A stretch of 64,000 nt of DNA from Rhodoferax sp. TH121 (GCF_002251855.1 NZ_NOXW01000022.1:1-64000), one strand, 5' to 3'; positions 17,013 to 25,976 are shown, counted from the stretch's first letter. Made by a program: numbers and translations. The notes: generated by a model not told the origin, from the letters alone.

Positions 17013-17429
17013 TCTTGCTCCTACTCCGGTTGTCCAGTACGCTAAGAAAGCTCCAGATCATTGCCCGCATCGGTGCATGGTAAAAATAGCTGTGTGCACC
17101 TACGCTCGTTCCGTAAAGTCCTAGTCAATTTGAACGTTGGTCCGAAGCACTTTGATCCATCCAAATCAACTATGAACTATGAACTATGAACTATGTAAGG
17201 GTAGTCTGCGCTTGCGTCTTGTCCATCCCCCGTTCGAGTGAATTTGACTGCAAATCTCTTGAAAGCAGACTAACAATCTGATCGGAGGAGGCTGACGGCC
17301 AAGCTGCCCAGGAAGGCAACCAAGTCGCAGCCCCTGCGCTGTTCAACTTCAGCACGCTGAAGCACCCAGACATAGACCTGCCCTTCGAGTGCTCGCAGGT
17401 TTAGTAAGTGAATGAAGCCAAGCGCCCCT
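17013..17429. other. Intergenic gap with a short tandem repeat; no gene
   Basis: Short overlapping frames here have no coding character. The only structure seen is the AACTATG tandem repeat at 17168-17195. The gap separates two minus-strand accessory genes. Confidence 0.5.
17168..17195. repeat. Four tandem copies of AACTATG
   Basis: Four perfect head-to-tail copies of the 7-base unit AACTATG, followed by TAAGG. It is too short and lacks spacers to be a CRISPR. It could be a slippage-prone variable-number repeat. Confidence 0.85.
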
Positions 17430-18935
17430 CTAGGAGAAAAATCCTCCAGGTTGCCCGGAGTACACCTGCTCATTGACGATGCTCTGAAGAAATTGCTCCG
17501 GCAGCACACGTTCCCATACATTCAATGATGCTTTGACCAGTGCGAGGTATTGGTCATCTGTACCACCTTCAATCCGCCGCCATGCACTTGGCATGTACCT
17601 AACCATGATCGAGAGTGCGTAGAGGGTTGCCGCTGCAATAGTTCGGTACTCCGTCATACCTCCGATGGTCGGGAGCAACAGCGTTGTTCTGTGAGCGAAC
17701 GGAGATGAATGGGTTGGCAATGCGCTCCACCAGATGTCATGTCCCGCGTGATCCACACGAGCACTGAAAACTTGCCCCTCGTCGCCTTTTCCTTTGATCC
17801 GCAACTCCGCCAATGGCCACCCCGCCGACTCGACTCGCTGCAACGACACCAAACTCGATCGGTCATACAAGCAAGCATAGGCACTGCTCGCCTTACGCTT
17901 GGTCTGCAAGACTACTGTATGGGGGTTCGCCTCATTGTCGTAGCCAGGAGTTAGCCAACCCTGCGCACTTCCAAAAACTTCTGAAAACAGGTCATCTATT
18001 TCGGGCATCGATGAGAAAAGCTGTTCCAGCGTACACCAGCTATCGGCAGGTAGTCTCCCGAAATCCTCGGTACTCTTTGCCTTGCGTCTTGGAAAACCAG
18101 CGGTGTCATGCCCAAGCATGTCGAGCCATCGCGTCATGAAACCTTCAGCTAGTACCCCAACCCTCAAATCATTGAATCCACTCTCGGCATACGTGTACAA
18201 ACCATGACCTTGCCTGGTCATGCCCTCGATGACATCCAGACTGTTGGGGCCAGTTGGTTTGGCCAACATCTCCGCGAATGCGAATGCCATGGTGCCGTAA
18301 TACAGACCCAAGATGCGCTTGTTGAGCTTCTCTGTCGCAGAAGATGTTACATAGTCCAGGGCATTTCTCATTGAGTAGGCAATGCCCTCTGCCTTGGTTC
18401 TTACATCTTGCGCTGATAGTTCGACTGCGGCATCGTTCGCCCTACGCTGCACGAGCTTTACGGCAAGGTTGATGCTGGTGAACTGCCCCAACCGCATAAA
18501 AATCCCTTCGAGCGGGTTTTCTTCAGTAATTCTGCGGACTCGAAGCTTCTGCGGTGGCTTTGACGAAGAACGATCGGGCTCGGACTGTTTGTTCAGTTCG
18601 ACTAGATAGGGAAAAAATTCAGCTATCGACTCCACGGGTATCCTCACGCCCTGGGCAAACGACTCCAGCATATAGGCTTGTCCGCGGAAGAAAATTCTCT
18701 CCACCCGCTTCTCTAGCAGCTTGTAGTGCTGGTTTTCAGTTCCCGTGCTGTACAAAACCGCCAGCCGAATCAAATGCTCGCCCTTCTTTGCCTCGAACTC
18801 TAAGCTCGAATGAGCATCGTGTTCTGCGACGATGTTTACGCTCCAACCGTGCGTCCGCATCGGCGAGAACATGTCCCGCTCCACTTCCTCTCGCAAGATA
18901 TCGAGGCGCGGATTGGGTTCACGGGATGAGATCAT
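17430..18935 (-). CDS. Large hypothetical protein, possibly YaaC-like
   Basis: A 501-residue soluble protein. The C-terminal third, with the stretch TLYALSIMVRYMPSAWRRIE and a long final helix, is reminiscent of the YaaC family, where a similar hydrophobic helix and YxPxxW motif occur; I give this about one chance in three. The N-terminal part (MISSREPNPRLDIL, charged helices) is unassigned, and there is no signal peptide. It is isolated from its neighbours by gaps of several hundred bases. Location among HNH genes suggests an accessory or defence role, unproven. Confidence 0.45.
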   Translation of the reverse strand: MISSREPNPRLDILREEVERDMFSPMRTHGWSVNIVAEHDAHSSLEFEAKKGEHLIRLAVLYSTGTENQHYKLLEKRVERIFFRGQAYMLESFAQGVRIPVESIAEFFPYLVELNKQSEPDRSSSKPPQKLRVRRITEENPLEGIFMRLGQFTSINLAVKLVQRRANDAAVELSAQDVRTKAEGIAYSMRNALDYVTSSATEKLNKRILGLYYGTMAFAFAEMLAKPTGPNSLDVIEGMTRQGHGLYTYAESGFNDLRVGVLAEGFMTRWLDMLGHDTAGFPRRKAKSTEDFGRLPADSWCTLEQLFSSMPEIDDLFSEVFGSAQGWLTPGYDNEANPHTVVLQTKRKASSAYACLYDRSSLVSLQRVESAGWPLAELRIKGKGDEGQVFSARVDHAGHDIWWSALPTHSSPFAHRTTLLLPTIGGMTEYRTIAAATLYALSIMVRYMPSAWRRIEGGTDDQYLALVKASLNVWERVLPEQFLQSIVNEQVYSGQPGGFFS

Positions 18936-19191
18936 CAGGCACTCACTTTGAGGGTTTTATGGTATCCGGCTAAAGGTTCTGAACCAGTGCAGCCTTCATT
19001 GGCACTGCTCACTGTACCCCTTGCGCTTGGTGGCCACGCCCGGCACAATTCACTCGCTCGAGGACCATAAGCGCACTTCGACCGCCTGATCCCTACGGAC
19101 AGGCATAGCGGCATACAGGCATTTAGCCACCGCTCCCGCCATATCCAATTCGGACAACGGGGACAGCTTGAACTTGTTCAAGGAGTCTCTG

Positions 19192-19554
19192 ATGACATCA
19201 CTCATCAACAATCGAAAACGCGCTTACGAAAGTCAAGGCGGTATCTGCTATTACTGTGGATTGCCCATGTGGCTTGAGGAAGACGCCGAAGTCCTGACCG
19301 ATTACCTGGGCTTAGAAGCTCCCCAGGTGAAGTTGCTTAGGTGTACCGCCGAACATCTGCACGCAAGAACTGACGGAGGTACAAATGCGGGCGAGAACAT
19401 TGCTGCCGCATGCTACTTTTGTAACTCCCGACGTCACAGGCAGAGGCACGACCAGGCACCAGAACCAGACGACTACCGCGCCCGTGTCAAAGCCCGCATG
19501 GCATCGGGGCATTGGCACCCCGCTCTGTCTGCGCTAGGACGATGGGGTAGCTGA
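19192..19554 (+). CDS. Small HNH endonuclease
   Basis: A 120-residue HNH protein. C19 and C22 (GICYYCGLP) and a later CYFCNSRRH supply the zinc Cys pairs; EHLHAR-TDGG-N supplies the H and N of the HNH motif. The ATG at 19192, with AAGGAG 6 bases upstream, is preferred to a TTG at 19168. Such single-domain HNH proteins occur in prophages and defence loci. It is separated from its neighbours on both sides. Confidence 0.75.
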   Translation: MTSLINNRKRAYESQGGICYYCGLPMWLEEDAEVLTDYLGLEAPQVKLLRCTAEHLHARTDGGTNAGENIAAACYFCNSRRHRQRHDQAPEPDDYRARVKARMASGHWHPALSALGRWGS

Positions 19555-20019
19555 TAGGTACGGATTCCCGCTTTGGGTCGAGAGTGATTGTTCAGCTTGC
19601 GCCAGCGCCATAAATAGCGTTGGTGGATTTGATGCGAATCACTGGTGGTTTTAGGGTGCGAACGGCTGGTGGAATTCACGCGAATACTCAACTATCCTGG
19701 TAAGGGGCACTCGGCGAAGGACGTAGTCCTCATTGCTGCTACTGCTCTTATGCATGTATGTGCTGGCGTTGAAAAGTGGCTAGGTACCACTTCTTCGATT
19801 AACCGAGCAATACACGCGCGCCTCACAGAGTTCGAAGCGTTCGGACCAAGGTCGGAGTGGTGACCAGTTCTCAATCCAATCCCACGAGCAAGATTCACCC
19901 AATCGCAACTTTGGCCTGGCCATGGATCACTTCTAGTGCCCATGGTTAGTTCCAATAGATAAGTCCGGGCGTCCCAGGTTATCCTGGCGTTATCGGCTCG
20001 AAGCCAGTGTAATAACGGC
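19555..20019. other. Intergenic stretch; no supported gene
   Basis: A 72-codon frame at 19645-19863 has no ribosome binding site and no recognisable domain. The TTTGGGTCGA dispersed repeat is at 19572. A doubled phrase (GCGAATCACTGGTGG, then GCGAACGGCTGGTGG) lies near 19632-19672. Otherwise nothing is seen. Confidence 0.5.
19572..19581 (+). repeat. Dispersed TTTGGGTCGA repeat, copy 1
   Basis: The context is CCCGCTTTGGGTCGAGAGTG. It is one of four same-strand copies in non-coding gaps of the accessory region. Flanks share CGCTTTGGGTCGA with the copy at 32556. Confidence 0.5.
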
Positions 20020-20538
20020 ATGGAAACCATCGACTTTGCGGAAAAGACTGTTGATGCCTCGCTCAAAGAGGCACGAGCCTCATATGACGCTATGCATGAG
20101 CGGGCATACAAGTTCGCCACCTTGACCATGGGCGCATCGGGCGCAGTCTCCATCTACGCCCTCGGCAAGATCGGCGCTGACGGATACCTCTGGCAAATCA
20201 TCCCAATGGCTCTCATGGCCGCTTGGTGGTTCGTGGCGGCGTCCGTGCTTCTCCTTAAAGGGGCGGCTACCAATGAGATGTCGGCTGGCACCACGAGCGC
20301 GAAGATCCGCGAGAGGGTCACGAAGCACTCAGAGAAGGAAGGTGGCGAGGCCGATCTGGAGCAAGGTTTGAATCTCACCAGATGGGACCAACTGGCAGCG
20401 GCAGACATCCAGATCCAAGCGTTCAGCTATGCGAACATTGAGCGGGCCAAAGCGCTCGACGCGGCCTACCGTTGGATGGTCGCTTCGCCTCTAGCAGGAC
20501 TGGCTGGATTGGTTTTGGCGCACCTCATCCAGCACTAG
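20020..20538 (+). CDS. Small membrane protein, SLATT-like layout
   Basis: A 172-residue protein with two neighbouring hydrophobic segments (about 34-53 and 60-80) after an N-terminal amphipathic helix, a charged central helical part (KIRERVTKHSEKEGGEADLE), and a third hydrophobic segment at the C-terminus (about 151-170). The layout recalls SLATT-type pore effectors of nucleotide-signalling defence systems, but no nucleotide cyclase is nearby and no motif confirms it. Its stop lies 3 bases from the end of a micro-ORF on the opposite strand. Confidence 0.55.
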   Translation: METIDFAEKTVDASLKEARASYDAMHERAYKFATLTMGASGAVSIYALGKIGADGYLWQIIPMALMAAWWFVAASVLLLKGAATNEMSAGTTSAKIRERVTKHSEKEGGEADLEQGLNLTRWDQLAAADIQIQAFSYANIERAKALDAAYRWMVASPLAGLAGLVLAHLIQH

Positions 20539-20541
20539 GTC

Positions 20542-20643
20542 TTACTTGGTTTCGTAAGGGCGTTGATCGTCTCTGCGCATTGGAACTTGGTCCAACGGCT
20601 GAGGATTGGCCGGGATCGGTGCGGGAGCGGGGTTCGTGGCCAT
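20542..20643 (-). CDS. 33-residue Pro-rich micro-protein (paralogue B)
   Basis: The ATG at 20643 has GGAG 6 bases upstream. The peptide is MATNPAPAPIPANPQPLDQV, then PMRRDDQRPYETK, ending in TAA. It shares PAPIPANPQP-[IL]-[ED]-QVP-[MV]-R with the micro-ORF at 20657-20749, which lies 13 bases upstream on the same strand. Two neighbouring frames conserving the same peptide while their DNA differs argues for real coding sequence. Function is unknown. Confidence 0.55.
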   Translation of the reverse strand: MATNPAPAPIPANPQPLDQVPMRRDDQRPYETK

Positions 20644-20656
20644 GCAACTCTCCGAT

Positions 20657-20749
20657 TCAATACTTTGGCTTCAAGGGAACGTCGATTCGCACTGGGACCT
20701 GTTCAATGGGCTGTGGATTGGCGGGAATAGGTGCGGGAGTTGATGCCAT
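20657..20749 (-). CDS. 30-residue Pro-rich micro-protein (paralogue A)
   Basis: The ATG at 20749 has GAGGA 8 bases upstream. The peptide is MASTPAPIPANPQPIEQVPV followed by RIDVPLKPKY and TGA. It is the upstream member of a tandem pair with the ORF at 20542-20643. The N-terminal 20 residues are conserved between the pair and the C-terminal third differs. There is no signal peptide and no hydrophobic segment, and no known family is recognised. Confidence 0.55.
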   Translation of the reverse strand: MASTPAPIPANPQPIEQVPVRIDVPLKPKY

Positions 20750-21229
20750 GGTAATGTCCTCGTTGCCGATGCTTAATCATAGGGTAGTTCAAACACTCCC
20801 TTACCATCGTAACCGCTGGGTGAGCCAACCTTGTATGTCCGCTATCTGGCCATGAATCAGAGCTACCAGAAGGCTGCTTTGGGTCGACTGCTGAGACAGG
20901 TCAGGGCCAGTTGCGGATATTGTTGAATGCCCGCAATCGAGCGTCAAAATAGTAGTCGTAGCATTACCCACCTTTCAACACCCATATTTGCTTTGGAAAC
21001 CGATCGCTAGAATCGGCACATGGTTAGGTGCTCAAATCCACGTTGCTATAGCCAGGTTCACTACCGTGGTGCTGGCTTGCCACGAGGTTATTTTTGTTCT
21101 GTCACGCCACCTTGAAGCAACACTGGCCAAAGGCCCACTGTTAGCTTTCGCCCGTCTCTCGTTTCTTGAGAGATGGAGCATCTTCCTTTTTTTGTGTAAC
21201 GGCTCCTTACCTGAGCGGTTGGATCTTCC
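20750..21229. other. Gap between micro-ORFs and sulP; one dispersed repeat
   Basis: No gene is supported. The TTTGGGTCGA repeat is at 20878. Close to sulP, TCTCTC-GTTTCTT-GAGAGA (about 21156-21174) forms a small hairpin, followed about 14 bases later by a seven-T run. It could be a terminator or leader structure ahead of sulP. Confidence 0.4.
20878..20887 (+). repeat. Dispersed TTTGGGTCGA repeat, copy 2
   Basis: The context is CTGCTTTGGGTCGACTGCTG. It shares TTTGGGTCGACTGC with the copy at 32556. Confidence 0.5.
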
Positions 21230-22711
21230 ATGTCATTCCAAATCATTAAACAAAGTTGGCTTTTCAACGTCCGCGGCGACGTGCTCGCCGGCCTGGTCGT
21301 CGCGCTCGCGCTGATTCCTGAAGCCATCGCGTTTTCCATCATCGCGGGGGTGGACCCCAAGGTCGGCCTGTATGCCTCGTTTTCCATTGCCACCATCATC
21401 GCGTTCGCGGGTGGTCGGCCCGGCATGATCTCGGCGGCCACCGGCGCAATGGCACTGGTCATTGCGTCGCTGGTCAAAGACCATGGCCTGCAGTACCTGC
21501 TGGCCGCCACGGTGCTGACCGGTGTGCTGCAAATTGTTGCCGGCTGGGTCAAGCTGGGGGCCTTGATGCGTTTTGTCTCACGCTCGGTGGTCACCGGTTT
21601 TGTAAATGCCCTGGCCATTTTGATTTTCATGGCGCAGTTGCCTGAACTCACCAACGTGGGTTGGCAGGTCTATGCCATGACCGCTGCTGGCCTGGCCATC
21701 ATCTACGGTCTGCCATACCTCACCAAGGCGGTGCCCTCACCGCTGGTGACCATCGTGGTGCTGACAGGAGTGTCCATCTACCTGGGTCTGGATATCCGCA
21801 CCGTGGGCCATATGGGTGAATTGCCGGACAGCCTGCCAGTCTTTCTGATGCCAGATGTGCCGCTGAACTGGACCACGCTGGGCATCATCCTGCCTTACTC
21901 GGCCACGCTGATGGTGGTGGGTCTGCTGGAGTCGCTAATGACCGCCACCATCGTCGACGACATGACTGACACCAAGAGCAACAAGAACCGTGAATGTGTG
22001 GGCCAGGGCGTCGCCAATATCGCCACCGGATTCATCGGCGGCATGGCCGGTTGCGCCATGATTGGCCAATCGGTCATCAACGTAAAGTCCGGCGGGCGTG
22101 GGCGCCTGTCCACCTTGGTGGCAGGTGTGGTGCTGTTGATTTTGGTGGTATTTCTGGGCGATTGGGTCAAACAGATCCCCATGGCTGCGCTGGTTGCCGT
22201 GATGATCATGGTGTCTATCGGCACCTTCAGCTGGGGCTCGTTCAAGAACCTGCGCGAACACCCCAAAAGCTCCAGCGTGGTGATGTTGGCCACGGTGGCC
22301 GTCACGGTCTACACCCACGACCTGGCGCGCGGTGTGCTCACTGGTGTGTTGCTGTCAGGCTTCTTTTTCGCGCACAAGATCGGGCAGATTCTGCTGATCC
22401 AAGCCAAGACCGAAGACGACGGTACGACTCGCATTTACGAGATCTACGGTCAGGTGTTCTTCGCGTCTGCCGACCGCTTTATCGACGCCTTTGATTTCGA
22501 AACCCCACAGGCTAAGGTCCGCATTGACCTTACGCATGCCCACTTCTGGGACATCACAGCTGTCAGCGCGCTAGATAAGGTTGTCCTGAAATTCCGCAGA
22601 AAGGGTACCGATGTCGAAGTTCTGGGCCTGAACGAGGCTAGTGCAACCCTGGTGGACAAGTTTGGTGTTCACGACAAGAACGTTGCTGATGACATCCTGA
22701 TGGGGCATTGA
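21230..22711 (+). CDS. SulP-family anion transporter with STAS domain
   Basis: A 493-residue SulP permease: a hydrophobic domain of 10-14 segments over about residues 12-385 with the typical opening [20 protein letters not shown], and a C-terminal STAS domain from about 400 ([13 protein letters not shown] ... [18 protein letters not shown]). SulP proteins move sulfate, bicarbonate or other anions; the substrate cannot be told from sequence alone. No carbonic anhydrase or cysteine genes are adjacent. A hairpin follows the stop. Confidence 0.88.
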   Translation: MSFQIIKQSWLFNVRGDVLAGLVVALALIPEAIAFSIIAGVDPKVGLYASFSIATIIAFAGGRPGMISAATGAMALVIASLVKDHGLQYLLAATVLTGVLQIVAGWVKLGALMRFVSRSVVTGFVNALAILIFMAQLPELTNVGWQVYAMTAAGLAIIYGLPYLTKAVPSPLVTIVVLTGVSIYLGLDIRTVGHMGELPDSLPVFLMPDVPLNWTTLGIILPYSATLMVVGLLESLMTATIVDDMTDTKSNKNRECVGQGVANIATGFIGGMAGCAMIGQSVINVKSGGRGRLSTLVAGVVLLILVVFLGDWVKQIPMAALVAVMIMVSIGTFSWGSFKNLREHPKSSSVVMLATVAVTVYTHDLARGVLTGVLLSGFFFAHKIGQILLIQAKTEDDGTTRIYEIYGQVFFASADRFIDAFDFETPQAKVRIDLTHAHFWDITAVSALDKVVLKFRRKGTDVEVLGLNEASATLVDKFGVHDKNVADDILMGH

Positions 22712-22720
22712 GTGCCTCAG

Positions 22721-22745
22721 AGGCTCGCCAGAAATAAACGAGCCT
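22721..22745 (+). terminator. Hairpin after sulP
   Basis: AGGCTCG at 22721-22727 pairs with CGAGCCT at 22739-22745, 10 bases after the sulP stop. There is no strong T-run, so termination is only probable. Confidence 0.4.
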
Positions 22746-22974
22746 ATTCGACTGCTATGGGCAGGCCCTCAGGCAGCTGCAAGGACCGCTTGCTGAGACG
22801 GGTCTGGGTTGCCAGCTGCTGAGGGCAAGCAGCTGCAAATCCACGGTTCAGGATCTCAAGCAATCTTAGGATGCTGTTCACATCCGCCAACACTGCAGAC
22901 CATTCGGCATCGCTCAGGAGCATGACGTGCATGGACCGCGTCATCATGGCCCCTTCCAGCGCACACAAGCGCAA
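22744..22974 (-). CDS. Hypothetical fragment, helical
   Basis: A 76-codon frame; the likely start is one of the ATGs at 22947 or 22944. The sequence MTRSMHVMLLSDAEWSAVLA DVNSILRLLEIL is a plausible helical protein segment but belongs to no family I know. It overlaps, in another frame, the end of an MTHFR-like remnant. It may be the surviving part of a neighbouring decayed gene. Confidence 0.3.
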   Translation of the reverse strand: MRLCALEGAMMTRSMHVMLLSDAEWSAVLADVNSILRLLEILNRGFAAACPQQLATQTRLSKRSLQLPEGLPIAVE

Positions 22975-22984
22975 AATGTCTTGT

Positions 22985-23199
22985 CAGCCCTGCGCAGTGT
23001 CCGCTGTGTGCATCCTCGGTCGCCATGTACGGGAAGGGACGCTCTTGCGCGGTCCGGTCGGCCTCATCTTGAATCCAATACAGCACCAAGCCGTCCAGGG
23101 CAATGTCCTGCATGGCGGCTGCCTCGGTGCCTAACCGGGTGGCACCAACCCGTACAGCACGATGCCAGTTTGCCGATGCTGTAATTTCTCAATCAACAT
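22985..23199 (-). pseudogene. MTHFR-like gene remnant, frameshifted and truncated
   Basis: From the ATG at 23199 the frame reads MLIEKLQHRQTGIVLYGLVPP and then stops. Dropping one base at the CCC run near 23137-23139 continues it as RLGTEAAAMQDIALDGLVLY, WIQDEADRT and ERPFPYMATEDAH. GLVPPR-xGT, the IQDE-x-DRT segment and RPFPFxPT are characteristic of methylenetetrahydrofolate-reductase-like TIM-barrel proteins. Only about 70 of the roughly 300 family residues remain, so the gene is both frameshifted and truncated. Confidence 0.55.
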
Positions 23200-23285
23200 A
23201 GAACACTCCGTAGAACCCAGGCCAACGTAGGCTTGGAACACGTCATCTAAGCGGACTGGCATTGGGCGAGAATCACGCCACCACA

Positions 23286-23987
23286 TCATCGCCAAGCGCT
23301 GGCATCTACCCCAAGGACAGTGGCGAAATAGTGTTCTACATGGATGGTCGCAGTGGTCTCAAATGTTTCGGGCAAGGCTGTCACCGAGTGCATTCGGTCA
23401 AACCGGAAGTTGCGGTAATCCTGACGCATCTCGCACCAAGCCAGCAGTAGCCAGACTCCTTGCAGCCCCACAAGGCTCAGAGGCCAAACAGTTCGATGTG
23501 TGATGTGTTGCGCCTCATCGGCATAGTGCAGATGAAGCTTGGACTGCGATGTGCAGGCATCCCGAATTACGCCGTGCAATGCCCGCAATTTGGCATCTTT
23601 CTCCAGTTGGGGAATGCGATAGGGCTGCTGATCTGCCTGTGCCTTCAAGGCATCGCTCAATACTGCACGAATTTTTTGCTCAGCCGCGCGGGCGGCGAGC
23701 CCCAGCTCCCGGTCTGTGGTGGCCTGCACCATGCGACTACCAACCAGCAGGGCCAATACCTCGTCGGCACTGAACATGAGGGGCGGCACATGGGCCTGTT
23801 TGTGCAGCACATAACCAACGCCCGCCTCTCCCTCGATGTGCATCCCGGAGTGCACCAGGCCCTCGATGTCCCGGTACACCGTGCGCAGGGAGACCTGCAT
23901 TTCACGCGCAATGACGTGTGCAGGCAAGGCAGTCCGCCTGCCTTGCAAAAGCTGGACCAAGCGAAAGAGGCGGTCGGATTTTTTCAT
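23286..23987 (-). CDS. YafY-type HTH-WYL transcriptional regulator
   Basis: A 233-residue regulator. The N-terminal DeoR-like winged helix covers about 1-60 (SDRLFRLVQLLQG, VSLRTVYRDIEGL). The WYL domain lies over about 140-215 with a variant core (SLVGLQGVWLLLAWCEMRQDYRNFRFDRM). WYL regulators sense nucleic-acid or small ligands. It starts 2 bases after the stop of the small monooxygenase gene upstream, so the two form an operon. Confidence 0.8.
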   Translation of the reverse strand: MKKSDRLFRLVQLLQGRRTALPAHVIAREMQVSLRTVYRDIEGLVHSGMHIEGEAGVGYVLHKQAHVPPLMFSADEVLALLVGSRMVQATTDRELGLAARAAEQKIRAVLSDALKAQADQQPYRIPQLEKDAKLRALHGVIRDACTSQSKLHLHYADEAQHITHRTVWPLSLVGLQGVWLLLAWCEMRQDYRNFRFDRMHSVTALPETFETTATIHVEHYFATVLGVDASAWR

Positions 23988-23989
23988 CG

Positions 23990-24289
23990 TCAGGTGTGTG
24001 CGTGCACCGCAGTGTGCTGCATCTGCACTGTTGTAGGGTCCATCAGAGCCATGAATGCAGAGTCGCCAAAGTTATGCATGAAAGCTTCGCTGGCGGCTTG
24101 TGCTTGGACCATCGACACCCACAAAACCTGGTCCGACCATTGCCCGGCTTCGTCACAGCTCAAGACCCTGTGCACAAAGCCCGGCTGCTGCCGCACCCAA
24201 GCAAACGTGACCTCACTGGCCTGGGTGAAAGCACTCACTGTGGCTTCAGGAGCCAATCGAAAGGTCACGGATTCCAATACTGCTGACAT
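23990..24289 (-). CDS. Small ABM-type monooxygenase-like protein
   Basis: A 99-residue protein with the alpha/beta ferredoxin-like pattern of antibiotic-biosynthesis-monooxygenase or dimeric alpha-beta barrel proteins: VLESVTFRLAPEATVSAF, WVRQQPGFVHRVLS, WVSMVQAQAASEAFM. The ATG at 24289 with AAGGAAA just upstream is preferred to the ATG at 24304. Its partner is the WYL regulator, which probably controls the operon. The substrate is unknown. Confidence 0.6.
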   Translation of the reverse strand: MSAVLESVTFRLAPEATVSAFTQASEVTFAWVRQQPGFVHRVLSCDEAGQWSDQVLWVSMVQAQAASEAFMHNFGDSAFMALMDPTTVQMQHTAVHAHT

Positions 24290-24415
24290 GATTTTCCTTT
24301 GCATCTGTTGAATATCACCGCTAGCTCAGCGGCAAGACGCAGTGTTCACTGAAGCAGTGACAGAACCTGTCAGCAGACAGCAACTGACCAGCCCACGCAG
24401 CGAAGTCCCAAGTGG

Positions 24416-25333
24416 CTAGATGGCGCGAGTGGACGGTCGAAACTCGGAAAAACAGGACTGAAGAAAATCCATGGCCGCCACTATCTTGGGCGCCCTGTGC
24501 CGGGTGCTCAAAATCACTGCATACACGGGGTTGCTGCCTGGATGTACAAACTTGGTCAATACGGGGCGCAACCGTCCTTCTTTGACCAGCGCATCACCCA
24601 CCACGTCATTAATTCGGGCAATTCCGGCACCATTCAGCGCCAGCGAAATAACGGACGCACTGTTGTTCACCCGCACATTGCCCTGAACCTCCAAAGTGAC
24701 AGGAGCCGCTTCGCCCAGGAATTCCCATCGATTGTGAGATTGGGTGGCTGCGTTGGAAATAAGTCGATGCGCGGACAAGTCGTCTATGGACTTTGGTGTG
24801 CCCCACTTGCGCAAATAGGTTGGTGACGCGTAAAGGGCGCGACCATGTGTCCCCAGTGTTCTGGCAATTGCGGCCTGGGCGGGTTCTGCACCCGCACGAA
24901 TGGCGATGTCGATGGACTCGTCCGCCATGTCCACCAGCCGGTCTTCCACCTGCAACTCCACAGACAAACCGGCATGCAGCCCGGCGAGTTTGTGCAAACG
25001 AGGGATCAGCACATATTCCGCCAGCAATTGGCTCACGCTGATACGCACTACGCCCGAAATACTCTTGCTACGCCCACCAATACCGTCTTGAAGCTGGCCA
25101 AACTCTTCGAGGATTCGGCGGGCATGCTCCAGAAACACTTCGCCTTCTTCAGTCAAGGAAAGGCTGTGGGTGGTGCGATGGGCTAGCCGCAGACCACAGG
25201 CGGCTTCAATGCGCGCCATTCTTCTCGATACGTAACTAGGGGCGACATTGCGGTCGCGGGCGACAGTTGAGAACGACTGCGCACTGGCCACCTGCGCAAA
25301 CAACAAAAAATCGTCCAGATTCAATTCATGCAT
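24416..25333 (-). CDS. LysR-family regulator of the adjacent catabolic cluster
   Basis: A 305-residue LysR protein. The HTH is at about 5-60 (LDDFLLFAQVASAQSFSTVA, APSYVSRRMARIEAACGLRL), followed by a substrate-binding domain. The start MHELNLDDF at 25333 is used, since the 23 codons before it look non-coding. It diverges from the tautomerase gene at 25486 across 152 bases, the usual arrangement for LysR control of the neighbouring operon. Confidence 0.88.
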   Translation of the reverse strand: MHELNLDDFLLFAQVASAQSFSTVARDRNVAPSYVSRRMARIEAACGLRLAHRTTHSLSLTEEGEVFLEHARRILEEFGQLQDGIGGRSKSISGVVRISVSQLLAEYVLIPRLHKLAGLHAGLSVELQVEDRLVDMADESIDIAIRAGAEPAQAAIARTLGTHGRALYASPTYLRKWGTPKSIDDLSAHRLISNAATQSHNRWEFLGEAAPVTLEVQGNVRVNNSASVISLALNGAGIARINDVVGDALVKEGRLRPVLTKFVHPGSNPVYAVILSTRHRAPKIVAAMDFLQSCFSEFRPSTRAI

Positions 25334-25485
25334 GGTTGTGCATTTTCTGCACAAGCACTGTTCGTCACAAGTGGTTTCCGAAATGCCCCTGCCATCGCAC
25401 ATTACGCCGGTGCGGATGCTCCGTACACAACGCAGGACAGAGCCACGCCGAGTTCTGCACTTATCTCATGACTCTTGGAGTAGAA

Positions 25486-25902
25486 ATGCCACTCACACTC
25501 ATCATCACCGAAGGACTGCTTCCCAAGGAGCGCCGCCAGGCTACCGTAGCCAAGCTCTCAGAAGCTTTCTTGAAGCTGCACGGACTGACCGGCAACAAAT
25601 TCTTTACCCCCAATGTGATTGGACATATTGCAGACATTGCTGCAGACAGCACCTTTGCGGGCTTGCAGCCAACGCCGGTGGCAATTGTCGAATGGCTGAC
25701 GCCCTCGTTCGCTTTTGCCTCTCGGGAGATTCAGGAAGCCTACGTGGCGGAAGCCACGCAGATCGTTTTTGACGCCTGCGATGGCAAGCATCCGCGGGAA
25801 AAAATCTGGGTGAATCTGAAATACGCAATTGATGGCATGTGGGGCATTGGTGGCAAGGCGTACACCAACGAGCAGCTAGGCGCAGCTGCAGCCCTGGGCT
25901 AG
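25486..25902 (+). CDS. Tautomerase-family protein
   Basis: A 138-residue protein beginning MPLTLIITEG, so Pro follows the initiator Met as in 4-oxalocrotonate tautomerases, where Pro1 is the catalytic base. The chain is twice the length of a 4-OT subunit and has two beta-alpha-beta-like halves. GGAG lies 5 bases before the ATG; longer upstream frames lack that. It is the first gene of the LysR-linked cluster. The substrate is unknown, probably a keto-enol acid. Confidence 0.7.
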   Translation: MPLTLIITEGLLPKERRQATVAKLSEAFLKLHGLTGNKFFTPNVIGHIADIAADSTFAGLQPTPVAIVEWLTPSFAFASREIQEAYVAEATQIVFDACDGKHPREKIWVNLKYAIDGMWGIGGKAYTNEQLGAAAALG

Positions 25903-25976
25903 AGCCGACTCCGGGTGGCTACACGCTTTGCGATCTGTAGCCACCTGCCCGTATCAACGCCATACAAACCAAGTCC

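Noticed and set aside
17168-17195. Tandem AACTATG repeat as a possible CRISPR
   Set aside because: There are no spacers, the unit is 7 bases, and no cas genes are in the window.
19645-19863. A 72-codon frame between HNH and membrane-protein genes
   Set aside because: No RBS, no recognisable family and no supporting context.
20472-20855. A 127-codon plus-strand frame over the micro-ORF region
   Set aside because: It starts inside the preceding membrane-protein gene, has no RBS and no domain; the minus-strand paired micro-ORFs explain the region better.
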